Below are positions 41,872-49,514 of a DNA stretch of 64,000 bases, piece after piece. Location: positions 620,001 through 684,000 of the forward strand of contig NZ_FXEH01000006.1 in NCBI RefSeq assembly GCF_900176565.1, written 5' to 3'. The position numbers were made by a program, and so were the translations under genes. The stretch is from Thalassobacillus devorans (GTDB lineage Bacteria; Bacillota; Bacilli; Bacillales; Halobacillaceae). Position 1 is the first letter of the stretch, and each line of letters opens with the position of its first letter. Below the pieces are notes generated by a model. That model was not told where the DNA came from. It did not search any database and saw only the letters and a program-made list of their open reading frames with translations.

Positions 41872-42825
41872 ATGAATGCATCTGATTTTTTAAATATGTA
41901 TGTGTGGGTAACAGCAGCTGGTGTGTTAGCGTTTGTTGTAGTAGGTTTAATCATCTATCATTATTTTTCCGCTAAAAGCTATAAGAAAATGGTGGCAGAA
42001 GTGGAACACGACGCCGTGACAACACTGGATCAGGTGGAAAAGGATTATGAACAAAAGAAAGAAGAGCACAGGAAAAAAATAAAGGAAGATTACGAGCTAA
42101 AGGTCGCAGCGGTCAAAGAATACGTCAAAGATATGGAAAAGATCTCTCGAACAGCCAGTGAGATGGAAGTGTATACGATTGTGAGTGAATTGAAGGATAG
42201 TCTGGTTCGTGAAGGAAGGATCCAGCCTTCTGATATGATTCTACTGCCTAACGTGTACTTACCTTCGCCTGGGGATAAGAAATTCGTTAAAAATGAGCTT
42301 ATTGTATTGATGAAGTCGGGAATTTATCTGCTTGGCACCAACGATTTACAGGGAAAGGTGCTTTACGGTATGAGTCAGGACAAGGCGAAGGAAGTTTCTT
42401 TTTTGTTTGATGACTTTTTTTCTTCCGATGATCCTAAGGAAGAAAAGACGCTTGTCGCTGATCATCAGCAAGCAGAGCGGCATAACCTGAAGGTGAGGTC
42501 CATAGAGAATCCTGCCAGACAGGTATTGGATGGGATGGAGACGATCCATAGCCTGCTGGAAACTAATGAGCTCGACCATCGGGTACTTCCGATTGTTTAT
42601 TTTACTCAAAGCAACCAGGTCATCAATTATTCCAAAGCTTATAAGCCGTATGTATTTGATCAGAAAGAAAAGCTCGCCAAATTTCTGGTGGGTCAGCTGA
42701 AAGATGGCTATCCATTTTATACCGAAAAGGATTTGAAAAAGCTGAAAGCCGTGCTCGAGCACGCGGATATGACCAATGGAGAAGCCGGACACTTCAGTCA
42801 GGAACTTGCAGCGGAACATACGTAA
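41872..42825 (+). CDS. Membrane-anchored coiled-coil protein with possible divergent NERD domain
   Basis: A 317-residue protein: one N-terminal helix (about 10-30), a charged coiled coil (about 38-100), and a C-terminal alpha/beta region. KNELIVLMKSGIYLLGT and VLPIVYFTQSNQVI occupy the places of conserved strands in NERD nuclease-like domains, but the typical acidic catalytic residues are not clear. Function unknown. Ribosome site GGAGGAAG. Confidence 0.7.
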   Translation: MNASDFLNMYVWVTAAGVLAFVVVGLIIYHYFSAKSYKKMVAEVEHDAVTTLDQVEKDYEQKKEEHRKKIKEDYELKVAAVKEYVKDMEKISRTASEMEVYTIVSELKDSLVREGRIQPSDMILLPNVYLPSPGDKKFVKNELIVLMKSGIYLLGTNDLQGKVLYGMSQDKAKEVSFLFDDFFSSDDPKEEKTLVADHQQAERHNLKVRSIENPARQVLDGMETIHSLLETNELDHRVLPIVYFTQSNQVINYSKAYKPYVFDQKEKLAKFLVGQLKDGYPFYTEKDLKKLKAVLEHADMTNGEAGHFSQELAAEHT

Positions 42826-42829
42826 AAGA

Positions 42830-42950
42830 AAAGCGCAAGCGCCCTGAAAGACACGAAACGCATAAGCAAAACGGCTGGTGGAAGGTGTCCTTTCCTTCCG
42901 CAAGACGGGTTGCTTATGTCGCGAGTGTCTGGGCGCTGAAGCTAGCCGAC
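42830..42950. repeat. Palindromic intergenic repeat (AAAGCGCAAGCGCC ... GGGCGCTGAAGCTAG type)
   Basis: A 120-nt element whose ends pair: GCGCCC (42839-42844) with GGGCGC, AGACAC with GTGTCT, CATAAGCA (42861-42868) with TGCTTATG (42911-42918), and an inner GGAAGG/CCTTCC. Elements with the same ends (AAGCGCAAGCGCC and GGGCGCTGAAGCTAG) are widely scattered in Bacillaceae genomes, as I recall. One copy seen here. Confidence 0.75.
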
Positions 42951-42979
42951 TAAAATATTATACTTTCTTATCTTATAAC

Positions 42980-43008
42980 AAAAGCCACCCTCGATTGGGG
43001 TGGCTTTT
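42980..43008 (+). terminator. Intrinsic terminator
   Basis: AAAAGCCACCC/GGGTGGCTTTT, 7-nt loop, T-run. Confidence 0.88.
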
Positions 43009-43028
43009 TGTATGCAGTGTTTGTTTTT

Positions 43029-43093
43029 AATAAAGGCAGGATTCCTTTCAGATGAAAAGGGGGAGGTCAATACTGATGGGAACCTGCTTTATT
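43029..43093 (-). ncRNA. Hairpin element copy 2 with C-rich loop (candidate small RNA)
   Basis: Outer stem AATAAAG-CAGG plus TTCC (43029-43045) pairs with GGAACCTGCTTTATT (43079-43093) with a bulged G and A; inner TCAG/CTGA (43048-43051, 43073-43076). The minus-strand loop reads TATTGACCTCCCCCTTTTCAT. Stems differ from copy 1 but pairing is kept. Confidence 0.58.
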
Positions 43094-43132
43094 TATATTC
43101 ACCCTAACAGATGAATCTGCTTTTATCCAGAC

Positions 43133-43160
43133 AAGTAATCGCTATGTAATGTTATTTTAA
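43133..43160 (-). promoter_or_regulatory. Triple direct repeat beside hairpin copy 2
   Basis: Minus strand: TTAAAA, TTACAT, TTACTT at exact 11-bp steps (43160 to 43133), 40 bp from the hairpin. Confidence 0.5.
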
Positions 43161-43215
43161 CTCGTGAGATATTTTTTTCATCTTTCTGCATTAAAAAATA
43201 GGCAGCACTGGCAAG

Positions 43216-43341
43216 TTCTGCCCTAACTTAGGCAGGTTCTGACCTAAACCCAAAACATTCTGACTTAACGCAGGTAACTTCTGCCCTAACGCGTCAACCT
43301 TACGCCCTAACTGAGCCATGTTCTGACTTAAAGCAGCTATT
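43216..43341. repeat. Six-unit tandem array, period 21 nt (TTCTGMCYTAAC type)
   Basis: Units start at 43216, 43237, 43258, 43279, 43300 and 43321. Each has the 12-nt core TTCTGMCYTAAM plus 9 variable bases, the same core, period and number of units as the array at 3068. On the minus strand each unit encodes a heptapeptide such as ALSQNVL or KLGQNLP. It lies 85 bases before treR. Confidence 0.9.
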
Positions 43342-43426
43342 AGTTGTTTGGTCAATGGGTTGCGCTGGCGTTTTTTTCTAGTTATAGTACAAATACATAG
43401 AGAAGTGAGATACATAGGAGGCTATT

Positions 43427-44149
43427 ATGCCACGGGCTAAGTACAAGAAAATTTATGAAGACTTGAAACAGAAGATAGAAAATGAATTTTATCCCTATCA
43501 ACAGTTGCTCCCATCGGAAAATACCATGGTAAAAGAATACGACTGCTCACGAAATACGATCCGTCGGGCCATAGGTGAACTGGCTTCAGAAGGATATGTT
43601 CAGACGAGACATGGGCATGGAGCGCGTGTGATTTACCAGGACTTCAAACAGGCGGAGTATATGTTCGGGGAAACCGAAACGTTCAAACAATTCGCCATTC
43701 GTAATAAAAAAGGACACCGGACGGAAGTGATCGTTTTCGAAGAAATGACGGTGGACGAACGCCTCCATGAAGAGACGATGATGCCGGTGGGAATAGAGGT
43801 CTACCATCTCCAGCGGGTCCGCTATCTTGATGGGGATCCGGTGATCATGGATTATAACTATTTTAGAAAAGATGTTGTGAAAGATCTGACAGTAGACATC
43901 GCTGAGGATTCTATCTATGAATATCTGGAAAGAGAGTGGAATCAAAGAGCGGTCACCGCGAAGCGAAAAATGACGGTGGAGAAAGTGACCGAAACGGATG
44001 AAAAATATTTAAAAATGGATGGCTACAATTGTGTGGTTGTGGTCACCAGTCATGTTTTCAATGCGGACGGTGTCATGTTTGAGTATACCCAGTCGAGGCA
44101 CATGCCCGGTGATTTTGTCTTTTTTGACCAGACGCAGCGAAAAGCGTAA
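43427..44149 (+). CDS. treR: GntR-family (TreR-type) repressor
   Basis: A 240-residue regulator: N-terminal winged helix (about 5-70; LLPSENTMVKEY and SRNTIRRAIGELASEG) and a UTRA effector domain (about 90-235). It resembles TreR, the trehalose-6-phosphate responsive repressor, and lies next to a TreP-type permease. A perfect 16-bp palindrome in the permease promoter is its probable operator. Ribosome site AGGAGG. Confidence 0.82.
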   Translation: MPRAKYKKIYEDLKQKIENEFYPYQQLLPSENTMVKEYDCSRNTIRRAIGELASEGYVQTRHGHGARVIYQDFKQAEYMFGETETFKQFAIRNKKGHRTEVIVFEEMTVDERLHEETMMPVGIEVYHLQRVRYLDGDPVIMDYNYFRKDVVKDLTVDIAEDSIYEYLEREWNQRAVTAKRKMTVEKVTETDEKYLKMDGYNCVVVVTSHVFNADGVMFEYTQSRHMPGDFVFFDQTQRKA

Positions 44150-44150
44150 T

Positions 44151-44188
44151 AAAAAAGTGTACGAGAGAGAGTCTCGTACACTTTTTTT
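44151..44188. terminator. Bidirectional terminator between treR and the hydrolase
   Basis: AAAAAAGTGTACGAGA pairs perfectly with TCTCGTACACTTTTTT; 5-nt loop; T-run on both strands. Confidence 0.93.
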
Positions 44189-44194
44189 ATGTTT

Positions 44195-45958
44195 TTAAAC
44201 CGTTGCTGCCTGCTTACGTTCACGATTGTTTTTTTCCTGTTGCCGGGCGGCGAGATGGATGAATACGCTGGATGTCCACGTATGAGCAAGATCTCTTAAC
44301 CCTTCACCCGTTTCAGCGTGGAAGTTCTCGGCGAATCCTCCATACTTACAGAGCTTCAGGAATTTCTCCGCTACTTCATCCGCCAATTCCTGCTTCCCGC
44401 ATGCTTCAAAAGCATCAATGAACAGCAGGGTAGTCGGTGCCCAGATGGGTCCTCTCCAGTAAGCATCTTCTTCATATAATGGGCTGTCGATCGCCTCGGA
44501 AGCAATTCCCCATTCCGTCAAATACCTGTCGCTGCTTAGTGTTTCAATGATTTTCTTTCTTACGGATTCCGGCAATTTATCTGCCAGGATAAGGGAAACG
44601 AGCGGCAGGTATCCTTCGCTGTCGATCTTTTCGCCGGTCCGTGTATAACGGGCGACTGGCAAATCATCGACGATGAAATAGTCGCAGAACAGGTCGGTAT
44701 ATTTCTGTGCTTTCTCTTCCCACTGTTCCTTATCCTGAGGGCGGTCCAATTTACCAGCTGCGACAGCGAGCATGTCCATGGATTTAATCAAAAAGGCCAA
44801 TAGATCCGGAGAGTCAATGATATCGGCATTTCGGAAAACGGTGCTGTTATCCTGACCGGAATCATTCCCATGGTGGTATTCCGGAATGCCGTCCTGGTTG
44901 GAATCTTTGTATCGGAAATAGAAGTTTACATGCGCTTCAATTTGTTGATACATTTGTTCCAGCTGAGCTTGGGTAAGAGTCATTCTGTCCATCATTTTCA
45001 ATACAAACAATCCTTGTACCGGAGGCTTGGAAAAGTTCCAGCGGATGGTGGAATCACTGAGGGAGCCGGGAATTTGTCCTTTCTCGTCCTGGTGGTCGAA
45101 CAGGCATTGGATCTGATCCCATGCCAGCTGGTCATCCACACCGGCAAGCGCCAGGCCATTAAAGGCATTGTCCCAGCTCCATACGCCAGGGAAGTTGCTG
45201 TTGGACATGAACATCGCCTTCCTTTTCAGCAAGCCCTCTTCATTCTTGATGCACGTCCAGTTGAGATAAGCCGCTTCGCGTAAGGTTTGCTGATAGTCTT
45301 CCGGGACCGCCGGCTGTTTAGCTAGAAAATCTTCGAAGTGGGCCTTGCTTTTTGCCAGCGCTTGATCAAAGCTGTATTCTCTGTCGGCTGGAACCGATCC
45401 ATGTGTCGGAATATCTTCAATGACACAGAGAAACTCATCGGACCCGGCTTCAGCGTCAATATGGATGCTCGACAGGTTGTCCGCTTTATTCGTGCTCCCT
45501 GTTGTATCCATAAATACGTTCTGTTTCATGGAAAGCGAACCTTGTGGCGCAAAAATCAAATACTTCGTTAAGTTTTTATAGCTATTAACGATGCAGTATT
45601 CGTCTCCACTCTTCCCTAATAGATAATTGTATTCAAAGTTGTAAATCGGCTGGGTATCCAGTGTAAGTCCGAGGTTTTCCCCGGTTCCCCTGACAAAAAT
45701 CCGTAACTCATCTTCAAAACAAATGTCCAATTTTCCTCCATCGACATGCATGGTGATCTGGAATTCATCTGCCTCGTAGCTATAACTGACGGGTTCCCCG
45801 TTTTTCGTCGGAATTATTTTAAGCGCATTTTGATGCTGCTTGGATTTCCCCCTGACAGCATTCACATAAATGCCTTCTTTTTCGGGCTCGTTATTTTCCT
45901 GGTAGGTAAGGGCCATATAAGAACCGAAATGGCTCATTGGAGTTACTGTTAAATCCAA
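44195..45958 (-). CDS. GH63/trehalase-fold (MGH1-type) glycoside hydrolase
   Basis: A 587-residue soluble enzyme: an N-terminal beta-rich domain (to about 225) and an (alpha/alpha)6 barrel. Barrel landmarks are SNFPGVWSWDNAFNGLAL with the acidic residue after the Trp, HHGNDSGQDNS, and YWRGPIWAPTTLLF. Relatives hydrolyse trehalose, mannosyl- or glucosylglycerate and other alpha-glucosides. It is divergent from the PTS permease and stands where a GH13 TreA is usually found. TTG start at 45958, 8 nt after AAGGAG. Confidence 0.85.
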   Translation of the reverse strand: MDLTVTPMSHFGSYMALTYQENNEPEKEGIYVNAVRGKSKQHQNALKIIPTKNGEPVSYSYEADEFQITMHVDGGKLDICFEDELRIFVRGTGENLGLTLDTQPIYNFEYNYLLGKSGDEYCIVNSYKNLTKYLIFAPQGSLSMKQNVFMDTTGSTNKADNLSSIHIDAEAGSDEFLCVIEDIPTHGSVPADREYSFDQALAKSKAHFEDFLAKQPAVPEDYQQTLREAAYLNWTCIKNEEGLLKRKAMFMSNSNFPGVWSWDNAFNGLALAGVDDQLAWDQIQCLFDHQDEKGQIPGSLSDSTIRWNFSKPPVQGLFVLKMMDRMTLTQAQLEQMYQQIEAHVNFYFRYKDSNQDGIPEYHHGNDSGQDNSTVFRNADIIDSPDLLAFLIKSMDMLAVAAGKLDRPQDKEQWEEKAQKYTDLFCDYFIVDDLPVARYTRTGEKIDSEGYLPLVSLILADKLPESVRKKIIETLSSDRYLTEWGIASEAIDSPLYEEDAYWRGPIWAPTTLLFIDAFEACGKQELADEVAEKFLKLCKYGGFAENFHAETGEGLRDLAHTWTSSVFIHLAARQQEKNNRERKQAATV

Positions 45959-45986
45959 TTGATACACTCCTTATTTCAAAATTTTC

Positions 45987-46032
45987 TTGACAACTATTCT
46001 CACTGTACTATAATGAACTTGTTTAAACAAGT
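45987..46032 (+). promoter_or_regulatory. Consensus promoter with TreR-type operator before the PTS permease
   Basis: TTGACA (45987-45992), 16-nt spacer, TATAAT (46009-46014), immediately followed by the perfect palindrome ACTTGTTTAAACAAGT (46017-46032). The layout resembles known TreR operators (CTTGTATATACAAG). The operator covers the start site, so it should repress both divergent genes. Confidence 0.75.
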
Positions 46033-46040
46033 AGCAAATT

Positions 46041-46060
46041 TTGAAAGCGGTTTTTGAAAG
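46041..46060 (+). promoter_or_regulatory. Possible CcpA (cre) half-sites
   Basis: TTGAAAGCG occurs twice in tandem (46041-46049 and 46054-46062), each close to one arm of the cre consensus; catabolite repression of the permease is likely but unproven. Confidence 0.4.
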
Positions 46061-46086
46061 CGATTAAGATAAAGGGAGGAAATATC

Positions 46087-47556
46087 ATGGGTTTCAAAGA
46101 AAACGTTGCCAAAATAATTGAACATGTCGGCGGCCCTGCAAATGTCACGAATGCTTCCCATTGTGTAACCCGGCTGCGCCTCGTTCTAAAAGATGAAAAC
46201 CTCGTGAATAGAGATGCATTAGAAGAAAATGAATTGGTAAAGGGAACCTTTTCAGCGAACGGCCAGTATCAGGTCATTATCGGTCCTGGAACGGTGGAAA
46301 AAGTTTATCAGGAATTTGTAAAGCAGACGGATGCCGAGGAAGTCAGTAAGGATGAAATGAAGCAGATTACGGCAGAGAAAGGGAATCCTTTACAAAAAGG
46401 GATCCGGGTACTGGCGGACATTTTCATTCCGATTCTGCCGGCGATCGTTGCTGCAGGTTTGCTGTTAGGATTGAACAACCTGCTTGCCAATCCGGGAATC
46501 TTTTTTGAAGAAAAATCGTTATTAGACGTGTATACCGGCTGGACCGGATTTGCTGAATTCATTAATGTAATCGCAAACACGGCATTCACATTTTTACCTG
46601 TATTGATTGCCTGGTCCGCCGCGAAAAAGTTTGGTGGAAGTCCGTTATTAGGGATTGTTCTTGGTTTGTTGCTCGTCCATCCGGAATTGATGTCTGCCTA
46701 TGATTATGCAGCAGATCCAGAAGGTGTAGGATACTGGAATTTGTTTGGCTGGGAAATTGCTAAAATAGGATATCAGGGACAAGTGCTTCCGGTAATCTTT
46801 GCAGTATGGCTGCTGACCTGGTCTGAAAAACATTTGAAAAGTTTCATACCGGGTAATTTGCAAATGTTATTTGTCGCACCGTTTGCTTTGATTTTTGCCG
46901 GACTATTGACGTTTGGGTTGATTGGTCCGATCACAATGACTGGATCGAACTGGATTACGGATGGCATTTTATATCTATTTGAAGTATCTCCTGCATTTGC
47001 AGGCGGTGTTTATGGGTTCATTTCCGCTCCGCTTGTGATCACAGGAATGCACCATATTTTCCTTGGGGTAAACCTGCAAATGGCAGGAACTCTTGGGTAT
47101 GTCACGCTTTGGCCGGTAAGTGAAACGGTAACATTGGCGCAGGGTGCTGCTGCATTGACGATGTTCTTCCTATTGAAACGTAATAAGAAATTAAGAGGGG
47201 TTTCTTTTGCCGCGACGATTTCTGCCTGGCTTGGTGTTACGGAACCTGCGATTTACGGGATCAACCTCCGCTTCCGCTACCCGTTCATCGCTGTCATGCT
47301 GGCGAGTGCTGTGGGTAGTGCCTATATCGCTGCGCAAGGCGTCAAAGCAACTTCCGTTGGCGTGGGCGGCGTGCTGTCCTTCTTATCTGTTTATCCAGAA
47401 CACTGGGGATTCTACTTCCTTGGCATGGGAATCACATTTGTGCTGACGGTTGGTCTGACGCTCGGGTTCCATAAAGGTAACCTGTTCCAGACACGTAAAT
47501 CTGTAGATAAAAAAGAGGGTCAAACAGTGGAGACAAAAAAAGTAGCAACTTCCTAA
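46087..47556 (+). CDS. treP: PTS permease EIIBC, trehalose (TreP) type
   Basis: A 489-residue phosphotransferase permease. The IIB domain (1-85) has the phosphorylated Cys26 in SHCVTRLR; the IIC domain follows with about ten helices and signature segments ADIFIPILPAIVAAGLL, ITGMHHIFLGVNLQ and GVTEPAIYGINLRFRYPF. Similarity is closest to B. subtilis TreP. There is no IIA domain, so it should rely on EIIA of the glucose PTS. ATG 46087 behind AAAGGGAGG. Confidence 0.88.
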   Translation: MGFKENVAKIIEHVGGPANVTNASHCVTRLRLVLKDENLVNRDALEENELVKGTFSANGQYQVIIGPGTVEKVYQEFVKQTDAEEVSKDEMKQITAEKGNPLQKGIRVLADIFIPILPAIVAAGLLLGLNNLLANPGIFFEEKSLLDVYTGWTGFAEFINVIANTAFTFLPVLIAWSAAKKFGGSPLLGIVLGLLLVHPELMSAYDYAADPEGVGYWNLFGWEIAKIGYQGQVLPVIFAVWLLTWSEKHLKSFIPGNLQMLFVAPFALIFAGLLTFGLIGPITMTGSNWITDGILYLFEVSPAFAGGVYGFISAPLVITGMHHIFLGVNLQMAGTLGYVTLWPVSETVTLAQGAAALTMFFLLKRNKKLRGVSFAATISAWLGVTEPAIYGINLRFRYPFIAVMLASAVGSAYIAAQGVKATSVGVGGVLSFLSVYPEHWGFYFLGMGITFVLTVGLTLGFHKGNLFQTRKSVDKKEGQTVETKKVATS

Positions 47557-47559
47557 TAG

Positions 47560-47588
47560 AAAAGCCACTCCATATTGGAGTGGCTTTT
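47560..47588 (+). terminator. Terminator after PTS permease
   Basis: AAAAGCCACTCC/GGAGTGGCTTTT, 5-nt loop. Confidence 0.88.
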
Positions 47589-47624
47589 CTTGATCGTATG
47601 TTTTGCTGCTTGTCTTCTTGTTCA

Positions 47625-47691
47625 ATAAAGTTCAGGTTTTTATCAGAAAATAAAAGGGGGGAGGTCAAAACTGATGTTCACCTGACTTTAT
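47625..47691 (-). ncRNA. Hairpin element copy 3 with C-rich loop (candidate small RNA)
   Basis: Outer stem ATAAAGTTCAGGT/ACCTGACTTTAT (one bulge; 47625-47637 with 47680-47691), inner ATCAG/CTGAT (47642-47646 with 47671-47675). The minus-strand loop holds TTTTGACCTCCCCCCTTTT. Homology with copy 2 runs on through the flanking direct repeats into a degraded 21-nt array. Confidence 0.58.
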
Positions 47692-47731
47692 CTATATTCA
47701 CCCTAACAGAGGAAATTGCTTTTATCCAGTG

Positions 47732-47759
47732 AAGTAATAGCTATGTAATGAGATTTTAA
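47732..47759 (-). promoter_or_regulatory. Triple direct repeat beside hairpin copy 3
   Basis: Minus strand TTAAAA, TTACAT, TTACTT at 11-bp steps (47759 to 47732), 41 bp from the hairpin. Confidence 0.5.
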
Positions 47760-47815
47760 CCCATGATATCATTTTTCCAAACTTCTGCTTTAAATTTTTA
47801 TGGTACACCGGTAAC

Positions 47816-47868
47816 TTCTTCCCTAACTCAACCATGTTCTGACTTAAGCAAATTTCTGACTGTAACCG
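47816..47868. repeat. Degraded 21-nt array, two to three units
   Basis: TTCTTCCCTAAC at 47816, TTCTGACTTAAG at 47837 (21 nt on) and TTCTGACTGTAAC at 47854. Same core as the arrays at 3068 and 43216. Upstream TTCTGCTTTAAA (47783) also matches the sequence at 43184. Confidence 0.7.
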
Positions 47869-47938
47869 CATAAAGGATATGAAGGTATGTTAGGATAAGT
47901 GTATATATTTTACAATACACAGGGGATGGAGGGGGATA

Positions 47939-48130
47939 ATGAATAAATTTCAAAGGCAGGCGGTGGTTTTTTCATTGCTTGGTGCTGCCTGCATAGCCGG
48001 TGGCATGGGAATGAAAGATTATATCCCCTATTCTCCACTAATCGGGTGGTTGTTTGGGCTTATCTGTCAAATTCTCGCCTTACTATCTGCTATAAAATGG
48101 AATCGTGAACAACGCGGGCCTACTAACTAA
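47939..48130 (+). CDS. Small two-helix membrane protein (63 aa)
   Basis: Helices near 9-25 and 33-52 with a Gly/Met-rich turn (AGGMGMKDYIPYSPL) and basic end. Ribosome site GGAGGGGGATA. No family recognised. Followed 10 bases later by another small membrane protein. Confidence 0.65.
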   Translation: MNKFQRQAVVFSLLGAACIAGGMGMKDYIPYSPLIGWLFGLICQILALLSAIKWNREQRGPTN

Positions 48131-48140
48131 GGGGGGGAAG

Positions 48141-48359
48141 ATGATTAATAAGAAGTCTAAGTTTTTGCTGGGTGTCACCATAATATCCGTCACATTTTTA
48201 CTGCTTTTCAGTTTTTTTATCATCACATCCAGCTATTTTCATTCAAAAGAGATTGGTGAATTTACAGCCCAGTGTTACGAACGCGGTGGGGAAGTCCTGT
48301 TAGAAATACATAATAGTTTAACGAGTTCCTATTCTTTTGAATGTAAGATGGATAAGTAA
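48141..48359 (+). CDS. Small membrane-anchored protein (72 aa)
   Basis: One N-terminal helix (about 8-30) followed by an external part with two Cys (AQCYERGGE and SFECKMDK) that could form a disulfide. The ATG at 48141 comes 4-6 nt after AGGGGGGGAAG; an earlier in-frame start has no ribosome site. Probably co-transcribed with the gene before it. Confidence 0.6.
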   Translation: MINKKSKFLLGVTIISVTFLLLFSFFIITSSYFHSKEIGEFTAQCYERGGEVLLEIHNSLTSSYSFECKMDK

Positions 48360-48361
48360 AG

Positions 48362-48379
48362 CCACTCCGGCTGGGGTGG
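48362..48379 (+). terminator. Terminator after small membrane genes
   Basis: CCACTCC/GGGGTGG stem (one G-T pair), 4-nt loop, then TTTTTC. Confidence 0.7.
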
Positions 48380-48462
48380 TTTTTCTACTGGGCGCATCCT
48401 TGTATAAGAAAGCGGATTTCTGCTGAAGCTATTGGTAGCAGATAGACGTTAAAGTAGGTGCA

Positions 48463-49458
48463 ATGATGACAGCTGGACTGATTTCGATTATTATTCCTTC
48501 CTATAATGAATCCGATAATATCGACCTTATTTATAAAGCGGTGGACAAAGAGTTTGAAGCGCTTCGTTATGATTACGAAATCCTGTATGTGAATGATGGC
48601 AGTTCGGACGATACGCTCTCCCGGATTAAGAGGCTCGCGAAGGAGCACTCTCGCGTGAAGTATATATCGTTTACGCGTAATTTTGGAAAAGAGGTAGCGC
48701 TACTTGCCGGGTTTCAACATGCGAACGGAGAAGCGGTAATTGTGATGGATGCAGACCTGCAGCACCCGTGTTCGTTGATTCGACCGTTCCTCGACGGGTA
48801 TGAGGAAGGCTATCACCAGGTGATCGGAAAACGGAATCGGAAGGGGGAAGGCTGGCTGCGATCGTGTCTTTCCTCGCTTTACTATTGTGTCATCAACAAG
48901 TTTGTGGATGTCGAGCTTGAGGATGGAGTCGGGGATTTCCGGCTGCTGAGCAGGAAAGCGGTGGATGGGCTGTTGAAGCTGAATGAGGGAAGCCGCTTCT
49001 CGAAGGGGCTGTTTTCCTGGATCGGTTTAAGTCAAAAGGTCATCCACTATGATAACGTCTGCCGGGAGAATGGCCAGTCGAAGTGGAAGCTGTCTAAATT
49101 GATGAATTATGGCATTGATGGTGCGATATCGTTTAACAACCGGCCACTCCGGCTCTGCTTTTATACCGGTATTTTTGTGCTGATGATTTCTGCTCTATAT
49201 ATAATCGTCCATCTGGTCCTTATACTGAATAACGGGATCGTGGAGCAGGGTTATTTCACGACGATTTCTGCGGTGCTGCTGCTTGGCGGCATCCAGCTCG
49301 TCAGCCTTGGTGTCATCGGAGAATATATCGGAAGGATATACTACGAAACGAAGCAGCGGCCGCATTATCTGGTCGAGGAAGCCAATATCCGTCGCGGGCC
49401 AGACAGGGAAGCGGACCAAACGGGAGTTTACCAAATTCATCGCAGTGGGGATCGGTAA
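48463..49458 (+). CDS. csbB: Polyprenyl-phosphate glycosyltransferase, CsbB/GtrB-like
   Basis: A 331-residue family 2 glycosyltransferase: catalytic domain with IIPSYNESDNI, VNDGSSDDT and the metal motif VMDADLQHP, then two C-terminal membrane helices (about 228-250 and 262-285). It charges undecaprenyl phosphate with a sugar. Next to yfhO it matches the B. subtilis csbB-yfhO pair, in which CsbB makes C55-P-GlcNAc for lipoteichoic acid modification. Its last residues overlap a fragment resembling gtrA. Confidence 0.87.
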   Translation: MMTAGLISIIIPSYNESDNIDLIYKAVDKEFEALRYDYEILYVNDGSSDDTLSRIKRLAKEHSRVKYISFTRNFGKEVALLAGFQHANGEAVIVMDADLQHPCSLIRPFLDGYEEGYHQVIGKRNRKGEGWLRSCLSSLYYCVINKFVDVELEDGVGDFRLLSRKAVDGLLKLNEGSRFSKGLFSWIGLSQKVIHYDNVCRENGQSKWKLSKLMNYGIDGAISFNNRPLRLCFYTGIFVLMISALYIIVHLVLILNNGIVEQGYFTTISAVLLLGGIQLVSLGVIGEYIGRIYYETKQRPHYLVEEANIRRGPDREADQTGVYQIHRSGDR

Positions 49459-49468
49459 TGCGGTCAGA
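49412..49468 (+). pseudogene. Possible remnant of a GtrA-family flippase gene
   Basis: In the frame starting at 49409 the stretch REFTKFIAVGIGNAV looks like the start of a GtrA/GtcA flippase, overlapping the end of csbB as gtrA genes often do. The similarity stops after about 15 residues and the frame ends at 49525. A short match, so a chance resemblance is possible. Confidence 0.25.
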
Positions 49469-49514
49469 TACACTGATAAAACAGTAAAATATCTAAAATG
49501 CAGGCGGGGATGTC

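Noticed and set aside
43066-43120. Short peptide after the SD-like loop of hairpin copy 2 (MGTCFIYIHPNR)
   Set aside because: The frame is not kept in copies 1 and 3, so the loop is unlikely to be a conserved ribosome site for a leader peptide or toxin.
3068-43341. 21-nt arrays as CRISPR
   Set aside because: The repeat core is only 12 nt with 9-nt spacers and there are no cas genes; CRISPR repeats and spacers are about 25-40 nt each.
43191-43415. Minus-strand ORF of 74 codons with LGQN-type heptapeptides
   Set aside because: It exists only because the 21-nt array is open in that frame; no ribosome site and no similar full-length protein recognised. Kept as a repeat, not a gene.
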